64,000 nucleotides of DNA from an uncultured Chryseobacterium sp. (GCA_913777465.1 CAJYRQ010000005.1:41468-105467); one strand, 5' to 3'. Shown: positions 8,383 to 18,818, counted from the first letter of the stretch. Notes: generated by a model from the letters alone, not told the origin. Numbers and translations are program-made.

Positions 8383-8417
8383 CAGCCGTTACATAATAAT
8401 CATTAAACAATATTGGA

Positions 8418-8687
8418 ATGTACTTAACAACAGAAAAAAAAGCAGAAATCTTCGCAAAACACGGAAAATCTGCACAGGACACAGGAAGCGCTGAAGGACA
8501 GGTAGCTTTATTTACTTTCAGAATCAACCACTTATCCCAGCACTTGAAGGCTAACCGTCATGACTTCAATACTGAAAGATCATTGGTAAAACTGGTAGGT
8601 AAAAGAAAAAGCCTTTTGGATTATCTTAAGAAAAAAGATATTACAAGATACAGAGCGATCATCGCTGAACTAGGTTTAAGAAAATAA
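8418..8687 (+). CDS. rpsO: 30S ribosomal protein S15
   Basis: The 89-residue product is the usual length for S15. It contains the family blocks HGKSAQDTGSAEGQVALFT and INHLSQHLKANRHD, followed by LVGKRKSLLDYLKKKD and RYRAIIAELGLRK. It binds the central domain of 16S rRNA early in 30S assembly. A terminator follows. pnp lies 0.6 kb downstream, keeping the common rpsO-pnp order, although here each has its own promoter. Confidence 0.98.
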   Translation: MYLTTEKKAEIFAKHGKSAQDTGSAEGQVALFTFRINHLSQHLKANRHDFNTERSLVKLVGKRKSLLDYLKKKDITRYRAIIAELGLRK

Positions 8688-8708
8688 TCTGTATAGATTT
8701 AAAAATAA

Positions 8709-8738
8709 AGCAACTTCTCAGGAGGTTGCTTTTTTATT
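8709..8738 (+). terminator. Terminator of rpsO
   Basis: AGCAACTTC pairs with GGAGGTTGCT (one mismatch) around a short loop, followed by a T run. Confidence 0.85.
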
Positions 8739-9188
8739 TAAGGTAATTCAGGATTAAGGCTGGGAGAGGGAAGCCGGATGCAGGAAGCTTTTTTGTCAAA
8801 ATTATTGTTGGCAGTCTTAATGTTCAGATGATTTTATCTGTATTGTATATAATTTAAAACTTCATTTAAAACTTCCTGATTACTTTAATTTGCTGAAACA
8901 AATTAAATACTATTGAAGCTCAAGTCATTTAGCTTTATTTTCATAGTAGATTTGAAAAAGTTAATTTAATTTTAAACCTATCCACTGCTATCATTTGCTG
9001 AGTCAAACGCCCTTGCGACCGGAAAATTCGCGCCATGCTAAACAAATTCCTTAACGTCGGTAGCGTTAAAATCAAATCATAGCTTCAGATCTTTCCAAAA
9101 TCATGAATCTATTTCAGTAAAACTAGGCCGGAAGCCTTATTCCGTAACGATTTTAAAAGACATAAGGGCTTAATCCAAATAATTACCT
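8739..9188. other. Gene-free stretch before pnp
   Basis: No ORF of note is present. At 8758-8795 it has a copy of the GGCTGGAAGAGGG-type dispersed repeat (GGCTGGGAGAGGGAAGCC, then GGATGCAGGAAGC and a T run). The remainder is AT-rich and shows nothing I can name. Confidence 0.55.
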
Positions 9189-9196
9189 TAAATTTG
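9189..9196 (+). promoter_or_regulatory. Putative -7 element of pnp
   Basis: TAAATTTG matches TAnnTTTG, 68 bases before the chosen pnp start. A clear -33 element is not seen. Confidence 0.5.
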
Positions 9197-9263
9197 CAGC
9201 TGAATTTTAGACGAAATATAATCATTAAACGTGCTCAATACGGAGCGCAACACAAAACAATTT

Positions 9264-11594
9264 ATGAGTGTACCTCAAGCAATTACAGAGCTGATTACTC
9301 TTGCAGACGGCAGAGAAATCACCATTGAAACAGGGAAGCTGGCCAAGCAGGCCGACGGATCTGTTGTCGTAAAAATGGGCGGAACCATGCTTTTAGCAAC
9401 GGTGGTAGCCAATAAAGAAGCCAATCCCGGAGTGGATTTTTTACCGTTAACGGTAGATTACAGAGAGAAGTTTTATGCCGGCGGTAAAATTCCCGGAAAC
9501 TTTTTCAGAAGAGAAGCGCGTCCTTCCGATCAGGAGATCCTGACAATGCGTTTGGTAGACCGGGTATTGAGACCTCTGTTCCCGGAAGATTTCCACGCGG
9601 AAGTTCAGGTAATGATTTCCCTGATCTCTTACGACGGACAGTCGATTCCTGATGACCTTGCCGGTCTTGCGGCATCTTCAGCCATTGCGATTACCGATAT
9701 TCCTTTCAACGGGCCGATGTCTGAAGTAAGGGTGGTAAGAATCAACGGTGAACTTTCCATCAACCCGAATTATGCGGATCTTAAGGATTCCGACCTGGAC
9801 ATCATGGTAGGAGCAACCAAAGATTCCATCGTAATGGTGGAAGGGGAAATGAAAGAAATCTCCGAGCAGGAAATGTTGGAAGCCATTACTTTCGCTCACG
9901 CCGAAATTAAGAAGCAGGTGGAAGCACAGGAAAGACTCGCTGAAAAAGTAGGTAAATCTTTCCCGAAAAGAGAATACAACCACGAAAACCACGATGAAGC
10001 CATCCGTGAGAAAGTGTGGAAAGAGACTTACGATAAAGTGTACGAAGTAGCCAAAACCCCTTCCGGAAAAGAAGAGCGAGGCGAAAAGTTCAAAGCGGTA
10101 CTCGCTGAATTCCTTGCGCAGTACGTAGAAGATGCAGAAGAGTTGGAAAGAGTAACGCCTTTTGCCAAAATCTATTACCACGATGTGGAAAAAGAGGCAA
10201 TGCGTAATATGATCCTTAACGACAAGATCCGTCTGGACGGTCGTGATCCTGAAACCATCAGACCGATCTGGAGCGAAATCGATTATTTACCGGGAGCCCA
10301 CGGTTCCGCGATCTTTACCAGAGGGGAGACCCAGTCTTTAACAGCCGTTACCTTAGGTTCCGTGAAAGATGCCAACATGGTAGACAGCGTTATGGTAAAT
10401 TACGACGAAAGATTCTTCTTACATTATAATTTCCCTCCGTTCTCAACCGGTGAAGCAAGACCTTTAAGAGGAACTTCAAGAAGGGAGGTAGGACACGGGA
10501 ACCTGGCGCAGAGAGCTTTGGCCAACATGATTCCGGAAGAAAATCCATACACCATCAGAATCGTATCCGATATCCTTGAATCCAACGGTTCGTCTTCCAT
10601 GGCTACCGTTTGTGCAGGAACGCTTGCGCTGATGGATGCCGGTATCCAGATTGCAAAACCGGTTTCCGGAATTGCCATGGGACTGGTAACCGATACGAAA
10701 ACAGGAAACTTTACCGTACTGTCCGATATCTTAGGGGATGAAGATCACCTTGGGGATATGGACTTTAAAGTAACCGGAACGGCAGACGGAATTACCGCTT
10801 GCCAGATGGATATCAAAATCCAGGGTCTTTCCATGGATATCATGGAGAAAGCTCTTTTACAGGCTAAAGACGGCAGACTTCATATCTTAAATAAAATCAC
10901 GGAAACGATTGCCGAACCGAGAGCCGATGTGAAACCGCACGCTCCGAAAATGGTGATGATGGAAATCCCTAAAGATTTCATCGGTGCCGTAATCGGGCCT
11001 GGAGGAAAAATCATCCAGCAGATGCAGAAGGATACCGATACCGTTATTGCCATTGAAGAAATCGGCGAAATCGGAAGAATCGAAATTTCCGGGGTTAGCA
11101 GAGAGAAGATCAACGAGGCGATCGCGAAAATCAACGAGATTACTTTCGTACCGGTAGTTGGGGAAGTATACAACGGTAAAGTGGTGAAAGTAATGGACTT
11201 CGGTGCATTCGTAGCGATTGCAAAAGGTACGGAAGGACTTCTTCACATCTCCGAGATCGAATGGTCGCGTCTGGATACGGTTCCTTATAAGGAAGGCGAT
11301 GAAGTGGAAGTGAAGTTCATGGGCTATGACGACCGTAAGAAAATGAAGCTTTCCAGAAAGGTATTGTTGCCTAGACCTCCTAAAGCAGAAGGGCAGGGAA
11401 GACCTGAGCGTTCTGACCGTTCCGACAGACCGAACCGACCTGAAGGCCAGAGAAGAGACGGAGACCGCAGACAGGACCGTGAAAGAAGACCGGAAGGACA
11501 GAGAAGACCTGAAGGAGAAAGAAGACAGGAAAGAGAAAGAAGACCAGAAGGCGATCAGCCGGCAGGAGACCAGAATCCTTCTACTGAAGAATAA
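9264..11594 (+). CDS. pnp: Polyribonucleotide nucleotidyltransferase (PNPase)
   Basis: The 776-residue protein has two RNase PH-like domains (first about 1-230, second about 300-540), separated by a helical linker, then a KH domain (around 545-610; [16 protein letters not shown]) and an S1 domain (around 615-690; [18 protein letters not shown]). It degrades RNA from the 3' end using phosphate and can add tails in reverse. I start at ATG 9264 ([10 protein letters not shown]), where family similarity begins, not at the in-frame GTG at 9231. The last 75 residues are an R/E/P/G-rich low-complexity tail, beyond the usual S1 end, likely an RNA- or protein-binding extension. Confidence 0.97.
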   Translation: MSVPQAITELITLADGREITIETGKLAKQADGSVVVKMGGTMLLATVVANKEANPGVDFLPLTVDYREKFYAGGKIPGNFFRREARPSDQEILTMRLVDRVLRPLFPEDFHAEVQVMISLISYDGQSIPDDLAGLAASSAIAITDIPFNGPMSEVRVVRINGELSINPNYADLKDSDLDIMVGATKDSIVMVEGEMKEISEQEMLEAITFAHAEIKKQVEAQERLAEKVGKSFPKREYNHENHDEAIREKVWKETYDKVYEVAKTPSGKEERGEKFKAVLAEFLAQYVEDAEELERVTPFAKIYYHDVEKEAMRNMILNDKIRLDGRDPETIRPIWSEIDYLPGAHGSAIFTRGETQSLTAVTLGSVKDANMVDSVMVNYDERFFLHYNFPPFSTGEARPLRGTSRREVGHGNLAQRALANMIPEENPYTIRIVSDILESNGSSSMATVCAGTLALMDAGIQIAKPVSGIAMGLVTDTKTGNFTVLSDILGDEDHLGDMDFKVTGTADGITACQMDIKIQGLSMDIMEKALLQAKDGRLHILNKITETIAEPRADVKPHAPKMVMMEIPKDFIGAVIGPGGKIIQQMQKDTDTVIAIEEIGEIGRIEISGVSREKINEAIAKINEITFVPVVGEVYNGKVVKVMDFGAFVAIAKGTEGLLHISEIEWSRLDTVPYKEGDEVEVKFMGYDDRKKMKLSRKVLLPRPPKAEGQGRPERSDRSDRPNRPEGQRRDGDRRQDRERRPEGQRRPEGERRQERERRPEGDQPAGDQNPSTEE

Positions 11595-11619
11595 GATAAT
11601 AAGATTATCAATCATATTG

Positions 11620-11647
11620 AACCACCGGGATTCCGGTGGTTTTTTTA
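11620..11647 (+). terminator. Terminator of pnp
   Basis: ACCACCGG pairs with CCGGTGGT, followed by seven T. Confidence 0.9.
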
Positions 11648-11692
11648 TGGAAAAGGCATTATCAATTTACCTGGCAAATCAAAATCGATCAC

Positions 11693-12031
11693 ATGATTAA
11701 GGAACAATACGGTTTAGAATTTTATAAGTTAAGCTCTGATGGTTCTACAAGTTATCATTGCCGTCGCAAAGAAGGAATTGTAGACCAGAATAACAGTCTG
11801 CAGTTTTTATCTTATCTGGACCGTGCGGGAACAGAATATCTTTTACGGGAAGTCAATTTATTTCTGAATACAGATGATCCGGACAGGTCAATGTATGAAT
11901 CAATGGTATTGGAACATATCGAACTCGATATAGAGTATCCGGATTTCAGAATTGATAAATTGCCATATACCTTTCCTCTGGCTGATATTGAGGATTTGCT
12001 ACAGGAGTGGCTTGATTTTCTACAAGCTTAA
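11693..12031 (+). CDS. Hypothetical protein, 112 aa
   Basis: I chose ATG 11693 (MIKEQYGLEFYKLSSDG), because the longer frame would begin inside the pnp terminator. The protein is acidic and soluble, with no signal or membrane segment. It ends in an acidic helix (ADIEDLLQEWLDFLQA). The family is unknown to me. The segment YHCRRKEGIVDQNNSLQFLSYL gives no motif. Size and acidity would fit an immunity or anti-toxin role, but no partner is adjacent. Confidence 0.65.
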   Translation: MIKEQYGLEFYKLSSDGSTSYHCRRKEGIVDQNNSLQFLSYLDRAGTEYLLREVNLFLNTDDPDRSMYESMVLEHIELDIEYPDFRIDKLPYTFPLADIEDLLQEWLDFLQA

Positions 12032-12068
12032 AATAAATTGAATTTCAGGGATTTGAAACCTTAGTCTC

Positions 12069-12326
12069 TTGCGTGATATGTTTTTTTTCCGTATCTTTGT
12101 TTACTTATTAAAAGAAATCTCTGTCTTTACTTCTGTGACCATTAAGAATATTTATTCACTTCCGTTTCACATCTGCCTTTCAGAAAGGCAATCACATTAA
12201 TAAAAGCACTCAGAAAACCTTTAATAGGACGCGATAATCACCTGGCATTTAAAAAATAACAGGCAGACAATATATCTTTGTCATGAGCGTTAAAATTAAA
12301 TCGTAATATAAAATTTAGTACAATAT
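12069..12326 (+). promoter_or_regulatory. Promoter and long 5' leader of the cold-shock-domain gene
   Basis: TTG-N20-TATCTTTG at 12069-12099 is a full Bacteroidetes promoter. It would give a leader of about 220 bases before the gene at 12327. A second -7 match, TATCTTTG, lies at 12273-12280 without an evident -33. Long structured leaders are typical of cold-shock mRNAs. A separate small RNA is the alternative. Confidence 0.6.
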
Positions 12327-12761
12327 ATGGCAGATTCTTTCTCTAAAAAAGAAAATTTCAAGAAAAAACAGCAAAAACAAAAAGAAAAAGCTTTACGTCG
12401 TGAAGAGCGTAAGGAAAACAACGACAAAGGCAAAAGCTTTGACGACATGATTATGTACGTGGATGCGAACGGGCAACTGACCTCCACTCCTCCTGACCAC
12501 GCTGAAAGAGAGGAAATCGATATCAACAACATCCAATTGGGAGCAGCGCCTATTGAAGCGGAAGAAACCGTGAAAAAAGGAATCGTAACCTTCCTGAGCG
12601 AAAAAGGATACGGATTCATTACGGAAGATAAAACGAAAGAGAACATCTTCTTCCACAACAACAACTGCATCGACCAGGTAAAAAAAGGAAACAAGGTATC
12701 TTTCGAAAAGGAAAAATCGCCAAAAGGATTTTCCGCAACCGAAATCAGACTTGTAAAATAA
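12327..12761 (+). CDS. Cold-shock-domain RNA-binding protein with lysine-rich N-terminus
   Basis: Of 144 residues, the last 65 are a cold-shock domain (TVKKGIVTFLSEKGYGFI, then ENIFFHNNNCI and GNKVSFEKEKSPKG). It has the RNP1-like KGYGFI and RNP2-like NIFFH motifs. The first 45 residues are strongly basic and repetitive (K/E/Q/R), a probable unstructured RNA-binding arm, followed by an acidic linker. It is probably an RNA chaperone. The gene is monocistronic, with its own long leader and a shared terminator. Confidence 0.93.
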   Translation: MADSFSKKENFKKKQQKQKEKALRREERKENNDKGKSFDDMIMYVDANGQLTSTPPDHAEREEIDINNIQLGAAPIEAEETVKKGIVTFLSEKGYGFITEDKTKENIFFHNNNCIDQVKKGNKVSFEKEKSPKGFSATEIRLVK

Positions 12762-12778
12762 TATACTCACTAAGATAA

Positions 12779-12804
12779 AATAAAGCTTCGTAAGAAGCTT
12801 TATT
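12779..12804. terminator. Bidirectional terminator between convergent genes
   Basis: AATAAAGCTTC and GAAGCTTTATT form a perfect stem with a GTAA loop. A/T runs lie on both sides, and the hairpin overlaps the stop codon of the minus-strand gene. Confidence 0.75.
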
Positions 12805-13894
12805 TGTTTTTATACACTTCCTCCCGGATCTCCACCAGTATTTTTGTGGTTTTTGCCATGTCCGGGAATTCGGGAAGGGCGGAAACCGAATGATAATATT
12901 CAATCGAGCGGATCAGATCTTCGGCTTTCTTCATCACGGCTTCATACGGCCGGTTTCCGGCTTTGATGTCCAGCAGTTCGTCCCGGTTGTCCACCCGGAT
13001 ATTCAGGGAACCGGTCTTAAAAATCTGTTCGCAGGACTGCAGCAGGCGGATGGTGTGCATCATGTTCTTGCTGTCGTAATTCTGTCCGTGATTTTGATTC
13101 ACATTGTAGCGGTCTTCATTCCGCTCCGAAACCCATTTCCAGTATTCCCGGTAATCTTTGCAGTAGGTGGAGTAGGCGTCGAGGTTGCAGAACAGGTAGG
13201 CCAGCGGCTTTTCTCCTTTCGGAACCGATGAAACGGAAACCTGGTTGGCTTCTTCATGCCGGATGATCCCTTTGTACCCCAAATCTCCCGATGCGTTATA
13301 AAACAACGCAAACATGCCTTTCGTGTGTTCAATGCTGACCAGCCCGCATTTTTCCTGGGCAAGACCTCGCTGTCCGCCGTCAGAAAATTCCTGCAGCCAC
13401 TTCTTTAACGGCACCGAGCCCTGGTCCTGCAAAACATAGCAGAAATCCATCACCGATTTTCTCTCTTTGTCCATCGGGTTCAGTATCTTTTTGTTCAGTC
13501 CTTTGGCCTTCCGGATCTGGGAAACGGCATAGCCCGCAAAGGTATCCTTGCAGAGCTTCGACAGGAAATCTTCCGGTTTCAGCAGGTCCATCAGCGGATG
13601 TTTCTGAAGAATACAGTCTTCAGGACTTGCCAGGATTTCCAGGATGTTCGGGTTGTTTTTCTGAAGCAATTCCATCAGCCTTCCGATCTCGTAATAGGTA
13701 ATGTCATTGGTTTCATTGGATATCTGCGGCACGTAATTCAGTCCGAAAAAATCTTCTTTCGGCAGATAATATACGCCCCGGATATCCGTATCCGAATTCT
13801 CCGTCGCCAGCCCAAAAGCCCGGCTGCCGGAGATGGCTTCGAAGAGGATGAGGTTGTTGGTTTTGAGTGTAGAAATTGTTAAATCAGAATCCAT
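12800..13894 (-). CDS. MNT-type nucleotidyltransferase, 364 aa (island gene 1)
   Basis: The N-terminal domain carries the nucleotidyltransferase signature GSRAFGLATENSDTD, with GS at 23-24 and the catalytic DxD at Asp35/Asp37. It belongs to the YcgL/COG3541-like predicted nucleotidyltransferases. A helical domain follows (about 90-340). I start at ATG 13894 (MDSDLTIST), which overlaps the end of the preceding ATPase gene by 11 bases; a longer frame exists to 13939. Such enzymes occur in RNA-repair islands and probably add nucleotides to RNA 3' ends or AMP to proteins; the substrate is unknown. A second paralogue lies at 19454. Confidence 0.85.
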   Translation of the reverse strand: MDSDLTISTLKTNNLILFEAISGSRAFGLATENSDTDIRGVYYLPKEDFFGLNYVPQISNETNDITYYEIGRLMELLQKNNPNILEILASPEDCILQKHPLMDLLKPEDFLSKLCKDTFAGYAVSQIRKAKGLNKKILNPMDKERKSVMDFCYVLQDQGSVPLKKWLQEFSDGGQRGLAQEKCGLVSIEHTKGMFALFYNASGDLGYKGIIRHEEANQVSVSSVPKGEKPLAYLFCNLDAYSTYCKDYREYWKWVSERNEDRYNVNQNHGQNYDSKNMMHTIRLLQSCEQIFKTGSLNIRVDNRDELLDIKAGNRPYEAVMKKAEDLIRSIEYYHSVSALPEFPDMAKTTKILVEIREEVYKNK

Positions 13895-16690
13895 ATTTTT
13901 CTTCACGTTTTTTGAATGCTTCTTTTCCTCCTTCGACAATTTGAGTAATATGTTCTCTAATACTCATGGATTTTAGCAAATCTTTCTCTTTTGGGTTTGT
14001 AGAAATAGCACTTACATCTTCTAATGCGCCGTTTATGTAATCAAATAAATATGGACTTCCTAATTCGTCATCATCACTTTGCCCTCTTTGATTTGCAATA
14101 ATAATATTTTCGGCATCTGCATTAACAACTATATTTGCATTATGAGTTATTAAAATTATTTGTCTCTCTTTTTTCTTTTCTTTTAAATATTCAATAAGTT
14201 CATTGGTCACAGAACGATTATCCAAATTATCTTCTGGTTGATCAATTAATATTGGACCCTTAATTTCACTTAATTTTATCATAACTTTTAATAAAACCAA
14301 ACTAGCTTTCCTGTAGACATTTTATGAATTGTATCCTTTTTATAAGTTATGTCCCAATGGTCAAAAAAATGTTTTTGTTCTAGAATCTTAATTGTTGCTT
14401 CTTGTTTTGAAATGCTACTCTTTAATCTATATTTACCATTTTCAATATTTTCAAAAATTGCTTTCAAATCTTTTAGATATAACTCAAAATCATATTCTAC
14501 TAAAGCTTTATTTTCCTCATTGAAAATTCTATATTCAGAATAAGATTTTGAACTACCGTGGCTAAAATCTAAAATTATTTCACGATATTTTGGAAAGTTG
14601 AAATAAATTTTACCTTCAATTTTTAATTCAGGATCTTCTTCTTTAATTCTATCTATACGAGAAACAAAATCTACCAATAAGTTATTGTACAAAACTCTAT
14701 TACTTCTAATGTCTTCAAAAATTTTAATTTTTCTATCATTCGCGGTTCTTGTTATATTTTCTACCTCTTTTTCAATTTGTTCAATTTCTGCAATTTTAAT
14801 TTTTTCTTCAGAAATCGTTTTTTGAAAACCAATAATTAAGTTCTGGTTTTCAAATAAACTATTTAAAGGAGTTAAACTTATATCTAACTCATCTAATCTT
14901 TTATTTATAGTATTCAGTTTTAAACTTAAAATATTATCATCGAATATCTCAAAATTATCATGTTCATCTTTTGTAATTAGTTTTTTTATGTGTTCGTTTT
15001 CTGAAATTGCATTATCAATAAAAGTTAATCTTGCATTAAAATCATTTTGAATATCTTTTAATTCAAGATTTTCTATTAATAATGTTTTCTTTGCTTTTAA
15101 TTCATTGAGAGCATATTTGGTAGATTCATAAAAAGAATATATTTTTTCTAAATCAGCCAATAACGAATTTTTTGTTTTCTCTAATTCTGAATATTCACTA
15201 GTCAAACTATTGTATTGTATAGTCTGTTCTGGACTAAAATCTTTTTTAGTTTCTGTAATTTTTGATTCTAAAGCTTCAATACTTTTTTTAACTGACTCTT
15301 TATCTCCCTTACGCTGTAACTCTTCTTTTTTCCTTTTTAAATCTTCCTGATAAATATAATATTGTGCAATATCATTTTTCCGTATTTCATCATTTTGACC
15401 TAATTTTTCTAAAAAATCTTCATAAACTTTATTGTATTTTGGATCTTCTTTCAGTAAATTTCGTATATATTTTTTTAGTTCATTCGAATTTCTTAAGCTT
15501 TTATCGACTAAATCCGATAAATGATTCTGAGGAATATATTTTATACTTCCTAGAATACTATTCTTTCCATTTTCTCTTATTATACTTTGATTTACACCTA
15601 AATAATTTTCAACTGTAAAATCAAATTTTGGATCATCAATGTTTAAATCATATAAATCTTTTTCTTTATAATCATTTGCATCTTTATATTTTAAAACAGA
15701 ATCATTTTGATTTTCATAAAGTGTTTTAGCAATATTATATAACAATATTGATTTGCCAGAAGATTTTCCACCAATTATCACATTTAAATTTTTATTAAAA
15801 TAGATAGGAATATTTGTGAATTTATTATTAGATGAAGTAAATATTACTTTATCTATCATTAAATTATCCAACTTTTCTAATTCAGGTTTTTCATTCTGAA
15901 TCTTAACTCTTTCAATTGGCTCATATATTATTTGTTTGAGACCTTCAAATGTCGCATGTGCCTTTATCCAAGTGAATTTATTTGAAATATCCTCTTTACA
16001 ATGTGCATCACTACAATTTATAATAGCCTTTTTCTTATCGATAATAAAATTTTGCTTTCCTAAAGAGTAGTCTCTATTATTATTAAAATATTCTTTAGAA
16101 CTATTATTACCTAATATAAAATCAGATAAGTCATCAAATTTTTTTTCTTGAGAAATGTTCCTAGGTTTATTATCAACTTTAAAACCACCATAACCAGTAT
16201 ATGGAACACATACAATAAAATCATCAATAGGTTTAAAATCTATCTTTAATTGATTTAAAAGTGTTTCAAAATCCACTGATACAGAATCAATTCCTAATTG
16301 TAAGATATCAGTTTCTCTGCAGTATTTATTGGCATGGTTATGAAGTTTAACATTATTGATGCTATTAAGTATATTTCTTATCCCCAACTTAGGATTAAAT
16401 AAGATATGAAAATTTATGTGCTCACCTTTCGTGTTTTTATCACTGGCTCTAAATTCAAAATTAGGAATTACATAGCATTTATCCCCAAGTTTTTCAACAA
16501 CTTCATTGTATTCAGATTTCGTGATATAAAAATAATTAGTAAGACCGATTACTTCTATATTTTTATTAATAATTTCTTTACAGAAATCTTCAATTGATAA
16601 GTCTTTATATCTATTAGATGTGGAATGTGTTTTCGGACTATGTATATGTAAATCCCATTTTCTCCATTCTGAACCTCTGTTAATTGTCAT
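13884..16690 (-). pseudogene. TrlF-type PHP-ABC ATPase, broken by a single-base frameshift
   Basis: The first frame (16690-14288) has an N-terminal PHP phosphoesterase domain: DLHIHS at 13-18 and CSDAH near 225. Next come a Walker A (IIGGKSSGKS, around residue 310) and a long coiled coil (about 420-680). It stops after MSTGKLVWFY. The second frame (from 14303) continues LVLLKVMIKLSE, then Walker B (PILIDQPEDNLDN) and the H-loop (LITHNANIVV). One extra A in the run at 14307-14309 would restore the ABC signature STGKASLVLL and one protein of 935 residues. It is markedly AT-rich compared with its neighbours, suggesting recent transfer. It was probably an NTP-driven nuclease acting on RNA. Confidence 0.85.
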
Positions 16691-16790
16691 AGTTTTAGTT
16701 TTTTCTAAAGATATTAATATTTAAGTATAATTTTCCAATCAACAAAAATATTTTCAATTTGTTACAAACAATTACGGTTTTCCACAATCT

Positions 16791-17552
16791 TTACTTATTA
16801 TTAAAAATCTCTTTCAAAAACGCCCTATATTCCCCACGCATTCCCAATTCCTTCTCCACAAAAAGCTCCTTTCTCACAGCATCTACCGTTTCTTTCGTGA
16901 TGGGATTGAACCCCGGCTTCATAATTTCTTTGTTATAAATCCCGACGCCGCGTTTCTGCCATGCCGGAAGGGTGTTGTAATTGATGCCATATTGAAACAG
17001 CAGCTCGTTTTTTTCGGCCTGGGTCATTTTTTCGATCTTTCCGGTGGCCTGTTTTGCGGTGAAGCCGTTGTTCCGTAAGGTCCAGTAGGAATAAGCGGAA
17101 AGGGAATTCCGGTGGGCATCTTCCTGCCGCCAGCAGAAATAATCCAGCAGCATATCCTTGCTTGGAATGGCGATGGTCCGGCAGTCGAAAACACAGATCT
17201 TCTGAAATTGCAGGCTGAAAAAAGCACTGGCCTCACCTGCCAGCACGGAATTCAGTTTGCGGGTTTTCCTGCTGAAGGTCTGGTCGCCCCGGTCGATCAG
17301 CAAAGAAATCTCATCGCTTTGGGTATAACCGTAGATCACTTTAAAACCGGTATTAAAAAGGTGCTTGACGGTATCAATCATGACCTGGCTGAATCTTTCA
17401 TCGAAAGGCTTATCCAACGTAAGTTTTTCTTTGGTCAGTTTCGTGAAGCCTTTACCGTCAAGTCTTACGACAATAAAATTTCCGGGAAGGATGTACTGTT
17501 CCGAAAGGCTTTCGTTTTTGCGCATGACGGCTTCGGTTTCTTCAAATTTCAT
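16791..17552 (-). CDS. Thg1-like protein (3'-5' RNA polymerase, tRNAHis guanylyltransferase family)
   Basis: The 253-residue protein starts at MKFEETEAVMRK (ATG 17552), where family similarity begins. The palm-type catalytic motifs are VRLDGKGF at 29-36 (metal Asp32) and GYTQSDEISLL at 75-85 (metal Asp80). The segment QEDAHRNSLSAYSYWTLR near 140-155 is the conserved HxxN motif of Thg1/TLPs. Bacterial TLPs add nucleotides to the 5' end of tRNAs in a template-dependent way, repairing 5'-truncated tRNA. Its start overlaps the end of the kinase gene by 11 bases, so the two steps are translationally coupled. Confidence 0.95.
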   Translation of the reverse strand: MKFEETEAVMRKNESLSEQYILPGNFIVVRLDGKGFTKLTKEKLTLDKPFDERFSQVMIDTVKHLFNTGFKVIYGYTQSDEISLLIDRGDQTFSRKTRKLNSVLAGEASAFFSLQFQKICVFDCRTIAIPSKDMLLDYFCWRQEDAHRNSLSAYSYWTLRNNGFTAKQATGKIEKMTQAEKNELLFQYGINYNTLPAWQKRGVGIYNKEIMKPGFNPITKETVDAVRKELFVEKELGMRGEYRAFLKEIFNNK

Positions 17553-17976
17553 AAGGACTGATTTCAAAAGTGTTATTGACGATTTTTATGCTGAATATTT
17601 TATCAAAGCCTTCTTCAAATCCGGGCTTTTCCAGGTTTTTGTGCTTGGCTTTAATTCCGATTTCATTGATGGCGTCTTTCCGGTTGCGGTTTCTTTCGAG
17701 GCAATCCGGGATGCTGCTTTCAAAAAAATACCCGATGATTTCATATTTATTCCGTTTCGCAGATTCAATGTATTTCTTACGGCTTTCCCTGGTGACGTTC
17801 GTATTGTCGATCACCATTTTCGATTGGGTTTCAAAGCAGTATTGCATCAGCCTGTTTTCTTTATTCCGCGTATTCAGGAGATCCATACTGATCCTGACGT
17901 GCGAATTGAAAAAAAGCTCCTTGTAAAAGGAGCTTTTCCCGCTGGCCGGTATTCCGGTGAAGATTATCATTTCCAT
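17542..17976 (-). CDS. P-loop polynucleotide kinase-like protein
   Basis: The 144-residue product begins MEMIIFTGIPASGKSSFYKE, with Walker A at 8-16. It continues with RISMDLLNTR (near 30), MVIDNTNVTRESRKKYIE (near 55-70), and a lid with ERNRNRKDAINEIG. This is the compact 5'-OH polynucleotide kinase fold (AAA_33). In an RNA-repair setting it would phosphorylate broken RNA 5' ends so that Thg1 or a ligase can use them. The gene is coupled to the Thg1-like gene by overlap. Confidence 0.92.
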   Translation of the reverse strand: MEMIIFTGIPASGKSSFYKELFFNSHVRISMDLLNTRNKENRLMQYCFETQSKMVIDNTNVTRESRKKYIESAKRNKYEIIGYFFESSIPDCLERNRNRKDAINEIGIKAKHKNLEKPGFEEGFDKIFSIKIVNNTFEISPYEI

Positions 17977-18048
17977 AATTTTAAGGTGATTGAGATAGTA
18001 ATAAATTATTCTTTAATTTAAATAAAGGGCCTGAATTTATTGACAAGA

Positions 18049-18082
18049 AAAACTTCCCGCATCCAGCTTCCCTCTTCCAGCC
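18049..18082 (-). repeat. Dispersed GGCTGGAAGAGGG repeat inside the island
   Basis: The minus strand reads GGCTGGAAGAGGGAAGC then TGGATGCGGGAAGTTTTT, nearly identical to copies at 8758, 39834, 53159 and others. It sits in the 108-base gap between the ATP-grasp and kinase genes and ends in a T run. Confidence 0.7.
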
Positions 18083-18084
18083 TG

Positions 18085-18818
18085 TTAATTATTTTTAATA
18101 CAGCTTTCCACAATCACCTCCAGGGCGGTCTCCGCATCACAGGCATACAGCCCGGAGCACCAGGCGGGATTGGCTTCAATCAGTGCCCAGCCTTTTCCTT
18201 TGATAATCCCGAAATCGAGTACGATCGCTTTCGGGAGTGTTTTCTTATACTGCACCATAAATCTTTTAAAAAACTCAAAAAGTTCCTGCTGCTCGGTTCC
18301 GGTAAGCGGATTGGTATCATAAACATTATTCCGCCAGTAGGAAGAAAAGGTTTTTATTTCCCCGTTTAAGACAAAACACCGTACTTCCAGTTCCCATTCC
18401 ACGACTTCCGAAGTGAAGACGGTCATTTCCCGATCCAGCGAGTCGAAGCCTCTGATGTCGGTGACTTTATTGAAAACCCCGGCTTTAAAGCTTTTAAAAT
18501 CCGAACATTTAATGAAAACAGGACCTTCGTCTATAAAATCTTTCAGCTGTCCGTAAGAAATCTTCCGTTTGGTAAATTCTTCCGAAATTATTGAAAGCCA
18601 GTGATCGTCGGGCTTTGTTACAATAAGGCAGCACTGTTCTGCCACAATCTCCGCATAAACATCTTCACCATACACCGCCACAACCTCAGCCCGGAATTCT
18701 TCCGGGACATTCCATTTGCCGTTGAAACGGTTCAGGTCGTAATGAGAACCGAGGGAAGCTTTTTTCAGGATGTTGCTGTCCTCCGTATACATCGGGGAGA
18801 GGGCGACGAGTTTTTTCA

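Noticed and set aside
9231-9263. GTG start 33 bases upstream for pnp
   Set aside because: Family similarity begins at MSVPQ (ATG 9264); the extra residues look like leader sequence.
14288-14320. Programmed ribosomal frameshift in the TrlF-type gene
   Set aside because: The site GGAAAGC lacks a slippery heptamer and a following stimulatory structure is not obvious; a deletion or sequence error is simpler.
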